A DNA stretch of 64,000 nt. It comes from CALCNS01 sp937897315. Its GTDB lineage: Bacteria > Bacillota > JAAYKD01. Shown piece by piece: positions 34,915 through 44,544 of this stretch (its first letter is position 1; every line of letters begins with the position of its first letter). The stretch covers positions 310,001 through 374,000 of the forward strand of contig DAINOJ010000001.1 of NCBI GenBank assembly GCA_036744005.1. Reading direction: 5' to 3'. The translations under genes and the position numbers were made by a program. Below the pieces are notes generated by a model. It worked only from the letters and a program-made list of their open reading frames with translations. It was not told the DNA's origin and searched no databases.

Positions 34915-35790
34915 TTAGTTTTTAAGTTTAGGGTCTAACGCGTCTCGCAAACCATCACCGACAAGATTCAGTGAAAGTGCTATTGTAGCAATCGTCAAGC
35001 CAGGAAATAGGACTCCATATATGGAAACTCGCATAAAGCTTTTTGCATCGGATAACATGGAACCCAACTCTGGAGCAGGTGGTTGTTGGCCTAACCCCAA
35101 GAAACTCAGAGCCGCGGTGTTCAAAATTTGGGTAGCAACAGACATCGTTGTTTGTACAATGACGGTACCAATGGCATTGGGCAAAATATGCTTAGCTATT
35201 ATATAAGCTGAGGAGCAACCATAAGATTTCGCTGCTTCAACATATTCCATGTCCACAATATTTAAAATGGCAGAGCGTACAACTCGGGTAAACCCAGGGA
35301 TTTGCGAGATGGTCAATGCTATGATTAAGTTTCTTACACCTGGTCCTAAAGAAGCAGATATTGCTATGGCCAATAGCAAAGTGGGTATTCCCATGAGCAT
35401 ATCCATGATACGCATAACAATGTCATCCACTTTGCCACCATAATAAGCGACTAGAGAGCCAATGGCGCTAGCAATCATGGCAGAAAAGAAAGTAGCTGTG
35501 AAACCAATCGTCAAGGACACTCTTGATCCGAACAACACACGTGCAAAGATGTCTCTTCCATAATCATCGGTGCCAAATGGATGTTCCAGAGAGGGACCTA
35601 AGAATCTTTCTTGGTAATTCTGGTCAATGGCATCTCTTTCATAGTCTGTAATAACACCAGCAAAAATGCTGAATAACAAAATAATACTTAAAGTGAATAA
35701 CCCTACCATAGCAAGTTTACTCTTTCGAAATCTGCGCCATGTTTCAGCAAATTTCCCTTCTTTTCGGAAGCTGGTAGCATTAGGATGCAC
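34915..35790 (-). CDS. Peptide/nickel-type ABC transporter permease, OppC/DppC-like (system 1)
   Basis: A 291-residue inner-membrane permease with six segments, the family EAA loop EYVEAAKSYGCSSAYIIAKH and the conserved opening HPFGTDDYGRDIFARVLFG. It pairs with the OppB-like protein to form the channel of a dipeptide/oligopeptide importer. The start is a GTG eight bases after GGGGGT and overlaps the upstream permease gene by 11 bases. Last gene of the GntR-oppDF-SBP-oppBC operon. Confidence 0.94.
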   Translation of the reverse strand: MHPNATSFRKEGKFAETWRRFRKSKLAMVGLFTLSIILLFSIFAGVITDYERDAIDQNYQERFLGPSLEHPFGTDDYGRDIFARVLFGSRVSLTIGFTATFFSAMIASAIGSLVAYYGGKVDDIVMRIMDMLMGIPTLLLAIAISASLGPGVRNLIIALTISQIPGFTRVVRSAILNIVDMEYVEAAKSYGCSSAYIIAKHILPNAIGTVIVQTTMSVATQILNTAALSFLGLGQQPPAPELGSMLSDAKSFMRVSIYGVLFPGLTIATIALSLNLVGDGLRDALDPKLKN

Positions 35791-36736
35791 GTTTTTTTAC
35801 CCCCTTTGCATACCGCGCCTTCACCCTTGGATCGATATAAGCATAAAGTAAATCCACTGTCAACATGATGAAGACATTTAAGAAAGCAAGAAATAAGATA
35901 CATGCGGTTGTTTGAGGAATATCTTTCGAACGTATGGAGGCAATGGTTAAGGAGCCTAATCCAGGTATACCAAATATGGATTCAACCAATACCGTTCCAC
36001 CCATTAAATATCCAAAACTAATCCCTATTACCGTAATCACAGGCAACAAGGCATTTCTTAAGGAATGCTTAAAGATGATGGAACCTTCTGATGCTCCCTT
36101 TGCACGTGCAGTTCTCACGTAATCCTGACGAATCGTTTCCAACATATTAGAACGAGTGAGACGAATGATTGAAGCAGCAGTACCTAACGATAAAGTTAAT
36201 ACAGGTAAAATGAAATGTTGAGGAGTGATAGTGCCGGTAAAGGTAGAAGGAAGGAGTTGTAATTGTAGTGAAAAGAAAATGACTAACATAAGAGCCAGCC
36301 AGAACTGGGGTACAGCCGCAAAGAACATGGCTATGATGGTACTTGTAAAATCAATCCATGAATACTGCTTAACAGCTGAAACAATTCCTATGGGGACTCC
36401 AATCATTATGGCTACACAGATCGCCATGACACCAAGCCGGAAGGTGATTCCAAATCGTGCGAATATTTCATCGAAAACCGGCTTCTGTGTTCTGTATGAG
36501 TTACCGAAATCACCAGTTAGCGCTTCTGCGACATAGCGAAAATAGCGCACCAGAAACGGATCGTTCATCCCCATCTCTTCATTCAATTGTGCAATTTGCT
36601 CTTTGGTCGCCATGGGACCTAAAATTTCGGTAGCCGGATCCCCGGGCGTAAAAGACATGATGCCGAAAACGATGAACGAAACACCTAGTAAGATCGGCAA
36701 CAAAAGCAGCAATCTTTTGATGATGTACCTTGCCAT
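35780..36736 (-). CDS. Peptide/nickel-type ABC transporter permease, OppB/DppB-like (system 1)
   Basis: A 318-residue permease. The N-terminal MARYIIKRLLLLLPILLGV and the EAA loop (YVRTARAKGASEGSIIFKH) identify the OppB/DppB class. The start at 36736 has AAGGA at proper spacing; an ATG two codons earlier is too close. It lies between the binding protein and the OppC-like gene. Confidence 0.94.
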   Translation of the reverse strand: MARYIIKRLLLLLPILLGVSFIVFGIMSFTPGDPATEILGPMATKEQIAQLNEEMGMNDPFLVRYFRYVAEALTGDFGNSYRTQKPVFDEIFARFGITFRLGVMAICVAIMIGVPIGIVSAVKQYSWIDFTSTIIAMFFAAVPQFWLALMLVIFFSLQLQLLPSTFTGTITPQHFILPVLTLSLGTAASIIRLTRSNMLETIRQDYVRTARAKGASEGSIIFKHSLRNALLPVITVIGISFGYLMGGTVLVESIFGIPGLGSLTIASIRSKDIPQTTACILFLAFLNVFIMLTVDLLYAYIDPRVKARYAKGVKKRAS

Positions 36737-36805
36737 ATACATTTCCTTCCTGCTTATGGGTTATAGTCTGTAGGGAGTGGGGAACCCACTCCCTACTAGA
36801 TCAAA

Positions 36806-38341
36806 CTATTTTGTCCAAGCCATGTCTTGAACAGCAGAGAATCCATTATTAAAAGCACGTTCAATCGATAATGAAGGATTGTAACAAGCTGTTACAACAC
36901 GACGATAGATGGGAATAACAACAACATCTTCATACAGCTTTTTCTCTATGGGTGCATAGGCAGCTTTTCTTTGTACGGGATCCAAAACAGAAGCCCCGGT
37001 ATCGAACGCTGTATCGACCTCTTCGTCATCTAAACGAGAGAAATTATAACCGCCAATCGCATTGGAATGAAGAATGGTACTCCATAATGCGACATCGGGA
37101 TCCACAGTTTGAACAATTGTGGACATAGAGTAGTTTCCACTCTTCATGTCACTTACCCAAGTATTAGCTTCGAGTAACTCGACAGAAATATTAATCCCAA
37201 CTTTTTTCAGTTGTTCCTGATAGACAATCCCAATCTTCTTATAATTCTCATAGCCGACTTTAAAAGGAATGACTTCTCCGGCATATGTAGTCTTTGCTAA
37301 AAACTCTTTTGCCTTTTCTACATTGTATTCCGGAATATGAATTTCTCCGGTAAACCCAACTGTTTGTTCATCGTAAAGATGAGTTGATACTTCTGCAATT
37401 CCATCCATACCATATGCCACAATTTCTTCACGATTGGTAGCATATGCTAAAGCTTTTCTGAAATTTACATCATTAATGAATGGAGCTTCTAAGTTCATAA
37501 CAATATAGCCACTTCCCATGGTTGGGTTCAAATCAAGGGTCAGCTTACCATCTTTCTTAATCTGTTCAGCAGCAACAGAAGGAATGGTATAAGTTAAGTC
37601 TATTTCTTTGTTTTGTGTAGCAATCAGAGCAGTTTCCGGATTGGTTAATACCACATACGTAGCTGTTTTGATTTGTGGTTTTTCTCCATGATAATCTGCA
37701 AATCGTTCTAAAACAACTTGGGCACCGGCATCCCACTTGACAAAAGTATATGGCCCTGTACCCACAGGCTTTAGGTTCACCTGATCACCAGCTGCCTTGA
37801 CGGCTTTTTCATTCATAATGCAAACGGTAGAAGCTACAGCATTTAGGAACGGAACATAGGGTTTCTCTAAAGTGATTTTCGCTGTTAAAGCATCTACCGC
37901 TTCTACTTTGGCAATGGACTTCGTATAATTTGCCATTTGATTAGAAGTTTTGGCTCGTTCCATAGAAAACACAATGTCGTTCGCTGTTAGTTTTTCACCA
38001 TTATGGAATTTAACGTTGTCTTTTAATTTAAAAGTGTACACGGTGCCGTCTTCGCTAACCGTGTAATCGGTAACTAATACTTTTTCAAACTCACCATTGT
38101 AATAACGTAATAAGGTATCGAAAATATTGGTGTAGACAACTTTGTCAAGGGTCATTCCACTGTTGTAGGGATCAAAGGATTTGAAGTCGGAGTAGACTGC
38201 CATTTTTATGGTATCTTTCAATGCGGGAGTAGGGGTTTGATACTCGTCTTTGACATCAGTCTTTGGTGAACAACCTGCAAATAATGATAGCACCATAACG
38301 AAAACGAACAGGACCGCAAAAAACTTTTTCTGGTTTCTCAT
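36806..38341 (-). CDS. Peptide ABC transporter substrate-binding lipoprotein (SBP family 5, system 1)
   Basis: A 511-residue extracellular lipoprotein. The signal peptide (MRNQKKFFAVLFVFVMV) ends in the lipobox LFAGC, whose cysteine is lipidated and processed by the lspA product. The family 5 pattern is seen in DNVKFHNGEKLTANDIVFS and PVGTGPYTFVKWD. The start at 38341 follows AAAGGAGAG; a much earlier in-frame start would lie inside the upstream ATPase gene. Ligand probably di- or oligopeptides, by context with the Xaa-Pro type peptidase. Confidence 0.93.
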   Translation of the reverse strand: MRNQKKFFAVLFVFVMVLSLFAGCSPKTDVKDEYQTPTPALKDTIKMAVYSDFKSFDPYNSGMTLDKVVYTNIFDTLLRYYNGEFEKVLVTDYTVSEDGTVYTFKLKDNVKFHNGEKLTANDIVFSMERAKTSNQMANYTKSIAKVEAVDALTAKITLEKPYVPFLNAVASTVCIMNEKAVKAAGDQVNLKPVGTGPYTFVKWDAGAQVVLERFADYHGEKPQIKTATYVVLTNPETALIATQNKEIDLTYTIPSVAAEQIKKDGKLTLDLNPTMGSGYIVMNLEAPFINDVNFRKALAYATNREEIVAYGMDGIAEVSTHLYDEQTVGFTGEIHIPEYNVEKAKEFLAKTTYAGEVIPFKVGYENYKKIGIVYQEQLKKVGINISVELLEANTWVSDMKSGNYSMSTIVQTVDPDVALWSTILHSNAIGGYNFSRLDDEEVDTAFDTGASVLDPVQRKAAYAPIEKKLYEDVVVIPIYRRVVTACYNPSLSIERAFNNGFSAVQDMAWTK

Positions 38342-38366
38342 TGAGCTCTCTCCTTTGCTTTCTTGA

Positions 38367-39329
38367 TTATTTATCAAAAAGTACGCACGCGACTTTATGA
38401 TTGGTCTCAACTTCCCTGAGCGGAATATCTTTCCCGGAACAAGCTTCAGTGGCATAAGGGCAACGGACTGCAAAACGACATCCTGGCGGAGGATCAATAG
38501 GACTTGTTAACTCACCTTTAATACTCTTTCGTTTAAAACCCGGTTCTCTCAGATGAGGAATGGGAATGGCATCGAGCAATGCTTTGGTATAAGGGTGTAA
38601 AGGGTTACGAAACAACTCGTCACTGGTCGTCCACTCAATACATTGACCTAAATACATTACCATTATTTCATCAGAAATGTGTTTGACAACAGAAAGATTG
38701 TGTGTAATGAAGAGGTAGGTTAAATCTAGTTTATCCTGAAGATCCATCATCAAATTAAGAATTTGTGCTTGAATTGAAACATCTAATGCCGAAACGGGTT
38801 CATCGCAAACAATGAATTTCGGTGTTAGTGATAACGCTCTGGCAACACCTACGCGTTGCCTTCGTCCACCATCCAGTTCATGAGGATAAGCGTTATATAA
38901 CCTAGGAGCTAACCCAACAATTTGCATAAGCTCGTTTACGCGATCGTCCAAGTCTTTTGTTGTTGGCAAAAAGCGATTGATTTTCATCGGTTCGAGAATG
39001 ATATCGCTAATTGTCATCCGGGGGTTGAGAGAAGCATATGGGTCTTGGAATATGATTTGCATATCTCTTAGTTTTTTTCTAGCTTCGCTTTTATGAATAT
39101 GCAGTATGTTTTCTCCTTCAAAGAAAATCTCTCCGGAATCTGGTTCTAACAAGCGTAATACTGTTCTTCCTAAAGTCGATTTACCACAGCCCGATTCACC
39201 GACAACCCCTAATGTTTTACCTTTATTGATGCGTAAACTGATATCGTCAACAGCATGAATTCGTCCAGAGGGAGTGGTAAAAAATTTCTTCAGATTTCGA
39301 GTTTCCAACAAGGGTGACTGAACCTGCAT
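38367..39329 (-). CDS. Peptide ABC transporter ATPase, OppF/DppF-like (system 1)
   Basis: A 320-residue ATP-binding subunit: Walker A GESGCGKSTLG, Q-loop FQDPYASLNPR, a signature region written LDGGRRQRVGVARAL (LDGG where most ABC proteins have LSGG), Walker B FIVCDEPVSALD and the C-terminal Fe-S-type cysteine cluster of this class (CRFAVRCPYA, CACVLF-like end). It partners with the OppD-like ATPase 6 bases upstream. Confidence 0.94.
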   Translation of the reverse strand: MQVQSPLLETRNLKKFFTTPSGRIHAVDDISLRINKGKTLGVVGESGCGKSTLGRTVLRLLEPDSGEIFFEGENILHIHKSEARKKLRDMQIIFQDPYASLNPRMTISDIILEPMKINRFLPTTKDLDDRVNELMQIVGLAPRLYNAYPHELDGGRRQRVGVARALSLTPKFIVCDEPVSALDVSIQAQILNLMMDLQDKLDLTYLFITHNLSVVKHISDEIMVMYLGQCIEWTTSDELFRNPLHPYTKALLDAIPIPHLREPGFKRKSIKGELTSPIDPPPGCRFAVRCPYATEACSGKDIPLREVETNHKVACVLFDK

Positions 39330-39334
39330 TTCTT

Positions 39335-40318
39335 TTACTCCTCTCTGACCTCTCTATGTGCATAAAAATGACATTGAATCGCATGTTCTTGATTGCGGTA
39401 AAACAAGGGCTGTTCTGATTGACAAATGTCCATGCATTTTGGACATCTAGGGTGAAATTTGCATCCGCTGGGTAAGTTTGTAGGATCCGGCATGAGACCC
39501 TCAATGGGGTTTAATCGTTCTGTAGTAGAATAAATGTTGGGTATAGAGCCAAACAATCCTTCAGTATAAGGATGATTAAAAGTGCCCTCATAAATATCCT
39601 TTGCTGTTCCATATTCAACAATTTCTCCGGCATACATGATTGCCACTTTATCACAGAATTCTGCAACAATACCTAAGTCATGAGTAATGAGCAAGATAGA
39701 GGTTTGAATCTTATCTTTCAACTCCTGCATCATATCGAGAATTTGTGCTTGGATGGTTACATCGAGAGCAGTGGTCGGTTCATCTGCCAAGAGCAAATCG
39801 GGCTCACAAGCCAATGCGATAGCAATCACAACTCGCTGCTTCATTCCACCAGAGAACTGATGTGGATAATCGTTTTTTCGTGAAGCCATAATTCCCACTA
39901 ACTGCAACATATCTTCTACTCGTTTTTCCACTTGATCTTTCGGTAAATCCATGTGGAGTTTTATAGCTTCAGCGATTTGCTCTCCAACTGTGAGTACGGG
40001 GTTAAGACTGCTCATGGGATCCTGAAAAATCATCGAAATTTGACTACCACGGATTAATCGCATATCGGCTTCTGTTGCCTGAATTAAATCATGACCTTGA
40101 AAGAGAATCGAGCCTTCGAGAATTCTCCCATTTTGCTTAGGTAAAAGCTTAAGTAAGGTTAATGCCAGTGTGGTCTTCCCTGCTCCAGTTTCACCAACCA
40201 AACCCAAGGTTTCACCTTTTTTCATATTTAGAGAAATATTATTAATGGCATGAACGATTTGTCCATCCGCCGAGTAAACGACCTTGAGATTGTGAATCTT
40301 CAAAAATTCTCCCGACAT
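39335..40318 (-). CDS. Peptide ABC transporter ATPase, OppD/DppD-like (system 1)
   Basis: A roughly 327-residue ATPase: Walker A GETGAGKTTLA, FQDPMSSLNPV, signature FSGGMKQRVVIA, Walker B LLLADEPTTALD and the C-terminal cysteine cluster CKFHPRCPKCMDIC. Two adjacent ATG codons (40321 and 40318) compete after GGTG; the second has better spacing. Longer in-frame starts run into the GntR gene and are rejected. Confidence 0.93.
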   Translation of the reverse strand: MSGEFLKIHNLKVVYSADGQIVHAINNISLNMKKGETLGLVGETGAGKTTLALTLLKLLPKQNGRILEGSILFQGHDLIQATEADMRLIRGSQISMIFQDPMSSLNPVLTVGEQIAEAIKLHMDLPKDQVEKRVEDMLQLVGIMASRKNDYPHQFSGGMKQRVVIAIALACEPDLLLADEPTTALDVTIQAQILDMMQELKDKIQTSILLITHDLGIVAEFCDKVAIMYAGEIVEYGTAKDIYEGTFNHPYTEGLFGSIPNIYSTTERLNPIEGLMPDPTNLPSGCKFHPRCPKCMDICQSEQPLFYRNQEHAIQCHFYAHREVREE

Positions 40319-40344
40319 CATATCACCACGTTTCTGTAAGTATT

Positions 40345-41289
40345 CTATTTCAAAAACTCCACTAGCATATTCATCGATTGAGCATTGATTCCATCGAGCA
40401 ATTCTAGAACAGGTATGGTGCTCTGTATACGATCTTTTAGGTAGACCGTAGTTGCAGGAGAGGAGCAAATAGCCAGCCATTTGTCACCAAAATCTAAATC
40501 GCAATTTAAAGCATCATCATAGTGTATGGATAAATCGATGTCACTGCGTATGGAGTAAATCAAATTCTGTAAAGCCGAGACTGGATCATGACGTCTGCAA
40601 AACAACCCGACTTTTCCCTGAGTAGGGACGTTGTTTAGAGTTTCAATAACAGATTCGCGGATGTTCTGCACCATTCCACATACCATGGGGGCGTAAACAC
40701 CTTTGGTATTCCGTAATCGAGAATAATGAAAATATGTGGTGACTATGGCGCTATATTGCTCTAATTCTTCCGGATTCTTCTTTACAAAATCCTCAAACTC
40801 TTTAATCAACATACCAACAATAGGAAACGAAGTTGCTTGTTCGATTTGTTGACCCAGTCCATCTATGGTCTGCCTATCGGTTTCTACTAAAAGAATGGGT
40901 TTATGCTCTAGTGAAGTTAAGTATTCTTGAAAGGTTTGTTCAAAGATATCTCGAACTTCTTGTGGTGTTAACGCGGATCTCAAGACGTTTTTTACCGCTT
41001 TTCGAAACTCGGTGGTGCACTCATCTAGGTTTTCCTCTACAGACAAAACGAAGGTACCATGATGTGGCCGTGTCACCAAATATCCATCTTTCTCCAGTTT
41101 TTTGTATACACTTCGTACAGTATTGGCACTAATACCTAATAACTCTGCTAGGTTTCGTATGGTTGGTAGCCGTTCCTGGCGAGAAATATCTCCCGATGAG
41201 ATACTCCAGCGAATGTTGTTCTCTAGCTGTTTGATATATGGTTCATTCGATTGAGGGTTTAATTTCCACTTCACTTGATAGTTAAACAT
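40345..41289 (-). CDS. GntR-family transcriptional regulator with a non-standard effector domain
   Basis: A 314-residue regulator. The N-terminal winged helix (about 15-85) shows IRWSISSGDISRQERLPTIRNLAELLGIS and TVRSVYKKLEKDGYLVTR. The C-terminal 220 residues do not look like the usual FCD or UTRA domains; they have alternating strands and helices (KPILLVETD, AIVTTYFHYSRL, KVGLFCRRHDP) like a Rossmann/periplasmic-binding-type fold. It heads the peptide ABC operon and is divergent to the M24 peptidase, so it probably controls both. The start at 41289 follows AGGAGG. Confidence 0.88.
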   Translation of the reverse strand: MFNYQVKWKLNPQSNEPYIKQLENNIRWSISSGDISRQERLPTIRNLAELLGISANTVRSVYKKLEKDGYLVTRPHHGTFVLSVEENLDECTTEFRKAVKNVLRSALTPQEVRDIFEQTFQEYLTSLEHKPILLVETDRQTIDGLGQQIEQATSFPIVGMLIKEFEDFVKKNPEELEQYSAIVTTYFHYSRLRNTKGVYAPMVCGMVQNIRESVIETLNNVPTQGKVGLFCRRHDPVSALQNLIYSIRSDIDLSIHYDDALNCDLDFGDKWLAICSSPATTVYLKDRIQSTIPVLELLDGINAQSMNMLVEFLK

Positions 41290-41295
41290 TCTCAA

Positions 41296-41540
41296 ACCTC
41301 CTGAGTAACATTGTTCTATTCATACCATTGTTTTCATATTAGCATTGCAAAAACGAGATGTCAAGTATTCCCTATGCCTTAATAAAAATATTTTTGAATG
41401 TCGTTTTACCTAAAAAAGAAACAAATTCTTTTAAATAGTACTTTACATTTTACTAGAGTTGATATAGTATAATAAGAATATTCGATGACTTTGATTAGTA
41501 TTGATACCATTGTTCACTCAATTACAAAGGAGAGATTCTC
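41296..41540. promoter_or_regulatory. Divergent regulatory region between the GntR operon and the M24 peptidase
   Basis: Toward the peptidase, TTTACA (41442-41447) is followed after 17 bases by TAGTAT and after 20 by TATAAT (41468-41473). The 11-mer ATACCATTGTT occurs at 41322-41332 and 41504-41514, one near each gene start, and a further CATTGTT lies at 41309-41315. These are candidate operators for the GntR protein: one downstream of the peptidase -10, two just upstream of the operon's own start. Confidence 0.5.
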
Positions 41541-42725
41541 ATGCGTTACATACCAAAATACGCGAAACTTCGTCAATCACTACGCTCTTTAGGAATACAA
41601 GGAGCGATTGTCCTCTCGCCGGAGAATTTTTTCTATGTTACCGGCCTTAGCGGGCATCAACTTACTGTTTCGCGTACGCCGGGATTCTCACTTGCGGTAG
41701 TATCTGCTGACGAAACCACCCCTGTGCATATTACAACCATGGATTTTGAGGAACCCAGTTTTATGATGAATGCGTCAGCGCCTTATGTGATTCAAAAATA
41801 TCACACTTGGGTAGGTGCTGCTCGAAAGGAAAGCATGTTAGGACAAGAAGTTCAGCAGCGAGAACCCATGCGATCTTCTTTGCAGGTCCTAGAGCAATTT
41901 CTGAACGAAATGGATATAGAAAACAAAGTGATTGGTATCGAGATGGCCTATGTCCCTATGTCCTATGCAAAGCAACTGCAAGAACTATTTCCGGAAGTGG
42001 AGTGGCGCGACATATCGGGTTTGTTTGTTGAACTGCGCAGTGTCAAAGACGAAGATGAGATCGCCATATTCCGCACATTATGTAAGGTAGCCGATGATGC
42101 GTTTTATGAAGTCAGCCAAATCGCTCGTGCGGGTGTCACGGAACGAGAACTGGTACAATGTTTTCGAACGCACGTCATTCAAAGCGGTCTAGCTGCACCG
42201 AGCGCGTGGTCCATGTTTTCCGCGGGATCCAATGCAGCTCGTTTGACTTTACCAGGAGAAAAAGCCGCTTTACCAGGTGAAGTCATAAAGTTCGATGCAG
42301 GAGTGAATGCTGAGTTTCAATTTTATACGACCGACACGTCGCGGACATGGGTATTGCCCGGAGCCAGTAAGGAGTTGCTTGACTTAAAAGACAAACTCTA
42401 TGAAGCTCAACGAGCGATGATTGCCTTTGCCAAACCGGGAGTCACTTTTGCAGAGCTTTTCTCTAAGGGCTACAACATTGTACAACAAAAATACCCCAAT
42501 TACCTGCGAGGGCATTTGGGGCATAGCATCAGTTTGGGACCTGCTACAGCAGAAGATCCTTATATAAGCATACAGAACCAGAGAAAATTGGTCGCAGGAA
42601 TGATCCTAGCGATTGAAGTTCCCTGCTACATGACCGATTACAATGGTTTTAATATTGAAGATATGGTTCTCATCTCCGATACCGGAACAGAAGTTTTAAC
42701 CCCTAAAACGCCACATTATTTGTAA
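41541..42725 (+). CDS. M24-family Xaa-Pro aminopeptidase-like metallopeptidase
   Basis: A 394-residue M24 (pita-bread) peptidase with an N-terminal creatinase-like domain (about 1-155). All five metal ligands are in place: Asp252 (FDAGVN), Asp265 (TDTSRT), His328 (HLGHS), Glu359 (AIEVPCY) and Glu373 (FNIEDMV). No signal peptide, so it would act on imported peptides. The ATG follows AAAGGAGAG. Divergent from the GntR-led peptide importer, it likely removes N-terminal residues from proline-containing peptides; related ectoine- or creatine-hydrolysing members cannot be excluded. Confidence 0.9.
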   Translation: MRYIPKYAKLRQSLRSLGIQGAIVLSPENFFYVTGLSGHQLTVSRTPGFSLAVVSADETTPVHITTMDFEEPSFMMNASAPYVIQKYHTWVGAARKESMLGQEVQQREPMRSSLQVLEQFLNEMDIENKVIGIEMAYVPMSYAKQLQELFPEVEWRDISGLFVELRSVKDEDEIAIFRTLCKVADDAFYEVSQIARAGVTERELVQCFRTHVIQSGLAAPSAWSMFSAGSNAARLTLPGEKAALPGEVIKFDAGVNAEFQFYTTDTSRTWVLPGASKELLDLKDKLYEAQRAMIAFAKPGVTFAELFSKGYNIVQQKYPNYLRGHLGHSISLGPATAEDPYISIQNQRKLVAGMILAIEVPCYMTDYNGFNIEDMVLISDTGTEVLTPKTPHYL

Positions 42726-42726
42726 G

Positions 42727-44214
42727 TTACTGAATCTTTTCGTTATCGTATGGGGTCTTGTATTGGGCTTGAGCTTTGAAGTCGGCAACCGCTTTGCGCA
42801 CACGAGTCACGGAGGCCAATGTTCCCGGACCAGCAATACATCCACCCGGGCAAGCCATACCTTCCAGTAAATACCCGTTCTTCTTCCCTGCTTTCGCCAA
42901 CATCATCAACTTCACGCATTCGTGCAGCGTAGAGGCTCCTTCCACCGTGATTTCACGGGTCGGATCGAGCATCTGCGCTGTTTTTTTCACGGCCTCGGCT
43001 ACACCACCGGCTATGGCATAACCGCGACCCAATGCCGATGCATCTTGAATGCTTTTCTCTACTTCAATTTCACTGAGTTCAACATCTTTTGCAACAAACA
43101 TTCCCATGAGCTCCTCAAATGTTAGGACAAAGTGCACAAAGTCCTTTACATCTTCGCGGAGAGCTTCCAACTTCTTCGAAATGCAGGGACCAATAAAAGC
43201 GATTTTCGCTTGGGGGTCTTTCTCTTTTATATATTTGGCGGTATAGACCATGGGGGATGCCGAGTCGGAAATATAGTCATATTGAGCTGGAAACATCTTC
43301 TCTACCATAATTGCCCAAGAATTGCAACAACTGGTGCCCATAAATGGAATCTCTTTAGGTACGCGTTCTAAATACTCTTTGGCTTCGTGCAGAGTCGTTA
43401 AATCGGCACCCAAACTCACTTCAATCACATCGGTAAACCCCAATTGCCGAATACCTTCGAAGATTTGCTCAGGCGTGGCCAAAGGACCAAACTGACCTAA
43501 AAACGAGGGAGCGACCATGGCATAAACCCGCTGTGGGCTCTTTAACGCTTTGATCAGCTGGTAGATCTGCGATTTATCGGAGATGGCTCCGTAGGGGCAA
43601 TACACAATGCAGCGACCGCACGAAACACATTTATTGTGATCAATCTTGGCACGTCCCAATTCGTCGCTACCAATGGCATTCACGCCACATGCTTCGGCAC
43701 ATGGCCTTTCGTATTTCACTATGGCACTATATGGACAAGCATCTTTACAACGCCCACACTTAATACACTTTTCCTGATCGATGATTGCCCTAGATTTGCC
43801 AATCGTTATGGCATTGACAGGACATACATTGGAACAAGGATGAGCCAAACATTTGCGGCAATTATCGGTCACCACATAGGCTTTGGTGGGGCATGCTTCA
43901 CAAGCATGCGTAATCACATTGACTAGAGGTTCAAAAAGCCGTGCCTCATTGACATCGACATCAGAAATGCCATCGGATACCATATGATACTCTGAGGGTC
44001 GACGCACCTCTAAACCCATGGTCAAACGTAATCGTTCTACCACAATGGCTCGTTCTCGGAAAATACTGTCGCGATAACGAGCCACCTCTCCGGGAAGAAT
44101 TTCAAAGGAAGCTCGTTCTAAAGCACTCAAGTCAGTGCCCTCGTAGGCCATTTTCGCAATTTTCGCGAACACCTGACGACGTATATTGATTAAATCAACA
44201 TAGCTTTCTTTCAT
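42727..44214 (-). CDS. Monomeric [FeFe] hydrogenase, group B-like, with ferredoxin domains
   Basis: A 495-residue iron-sulfur protein. The N-terminal half has a Cys-rich segment at 105-131 and ferredoxin-type clusters CIKCGRCKDACP (150-161) and CVSCGRCIVYCP (196-207). The C-terminal H-cluster domain has altered motifs: TSCCNSW (294-300) instead of TSCCPxW, GPCISKKLEA (Cys344), and EGMACPGGCIAGPG (Cys455, Cys459). This matches the little-studied group B enzymes, likely coupled to ferredoxin for H2 production or sensing in fermentation. The ATG follows AAAGGAG; the next gene is a [2Fe-2S] protein. Confidence 0.87.
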   Translation of the reverse strand: MKESYVDLINIRRQVFAKIAKMAYEGTDLSALERASFEILPGEVARYRDSIFRERAIVVERLRLTMGLEVRRPSEYHMVSDGISDVDVNEARLFEPLVNVITHACEACPTKAYVVTDNCRKCLAHPCSNVCPVNAITIGKSRAIIDQEKCIKCGRCKDACPYSAIVKYERPCAEACGVNAIGSDELGRAKIDHNKCVSCGRCIVYCPYGAISDKSQIYQLIKALKSPQRVYAMVAPSFLGQFGPLATPEQIFEGIRQLGFTDVIEVSLGADLTTLHEAKEYLERVPKEIPFMGTSCCNSWAIMVEKMFPAQYDYISDSASPMVYTAKYIKEKDPQAKIAFIGPCISKKLEALREDVKDFVHFVLTFEELMGMFVAKDVELSEIEVEKSIQDASALGRGYAIAGGVAEAVKKTAQMLDPTREITVEGASTLHECVKLMMLAKAGKKNGYLLEGMACPGGCIAGPGTLASVTRVRKAVADFKAQAQYKTPYDNEKIQ

Positions 44215-44238
44215 GGTTTTTCTCCTTTGCGAGTTGCC

Positions 44239-44511
44239 TTAGTTACGCTTCATTTTACTAAGAATCTTCTCCATGACCAGTTGACTGCTCGCGCGAAACA
44301 TGGGTTCGCCATCGATCATCACGATGGGAGCAATGTTATCTTCGGTCACTTTGCATAAACCCAAACATTTCACTGCTTCCACTTCAATCGGTTCATCTTT
44401 GTAGAATTCATTGTCTCCAAGAATAATATCATCTAAGTTCTCAATTTGGTCCAAAATATTCAAGGAACCCAAGAACATACAGTTGGAACCTACACAGACT
44501 TTGATTTTCAT
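44239..44511 (-). CDS. Thioredoxin-like [2Fe-2S] ferredoxin (NuoE-type)
   Basis: A 90-residue protein with four cysteines spaced as in the NuoE/HydA-partner [2Fe-2S] fold: CVGSNC near the N-terminus and CLGLC near residue 49. Such proteins pass electrons to hydrogenases or NADH dehydrogenases. Lying 24 bases upstream of the hydrogenase gene, it is probably its electron partner or subunit. Confidence 0.85.
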   Translation of the reverse strand: MKIKVCVGSNCMFLGSLNILDQIENLDDIILGDNEFYKDEPIEVEAVKCLGLCKVTEDNIAPIVMIDGEPMFRASSQLVMEKILSKMKRN

Positions 44512-44544
44512 CTCCGCTCAATCCTTTCTTCTTTCCCAGGAATC

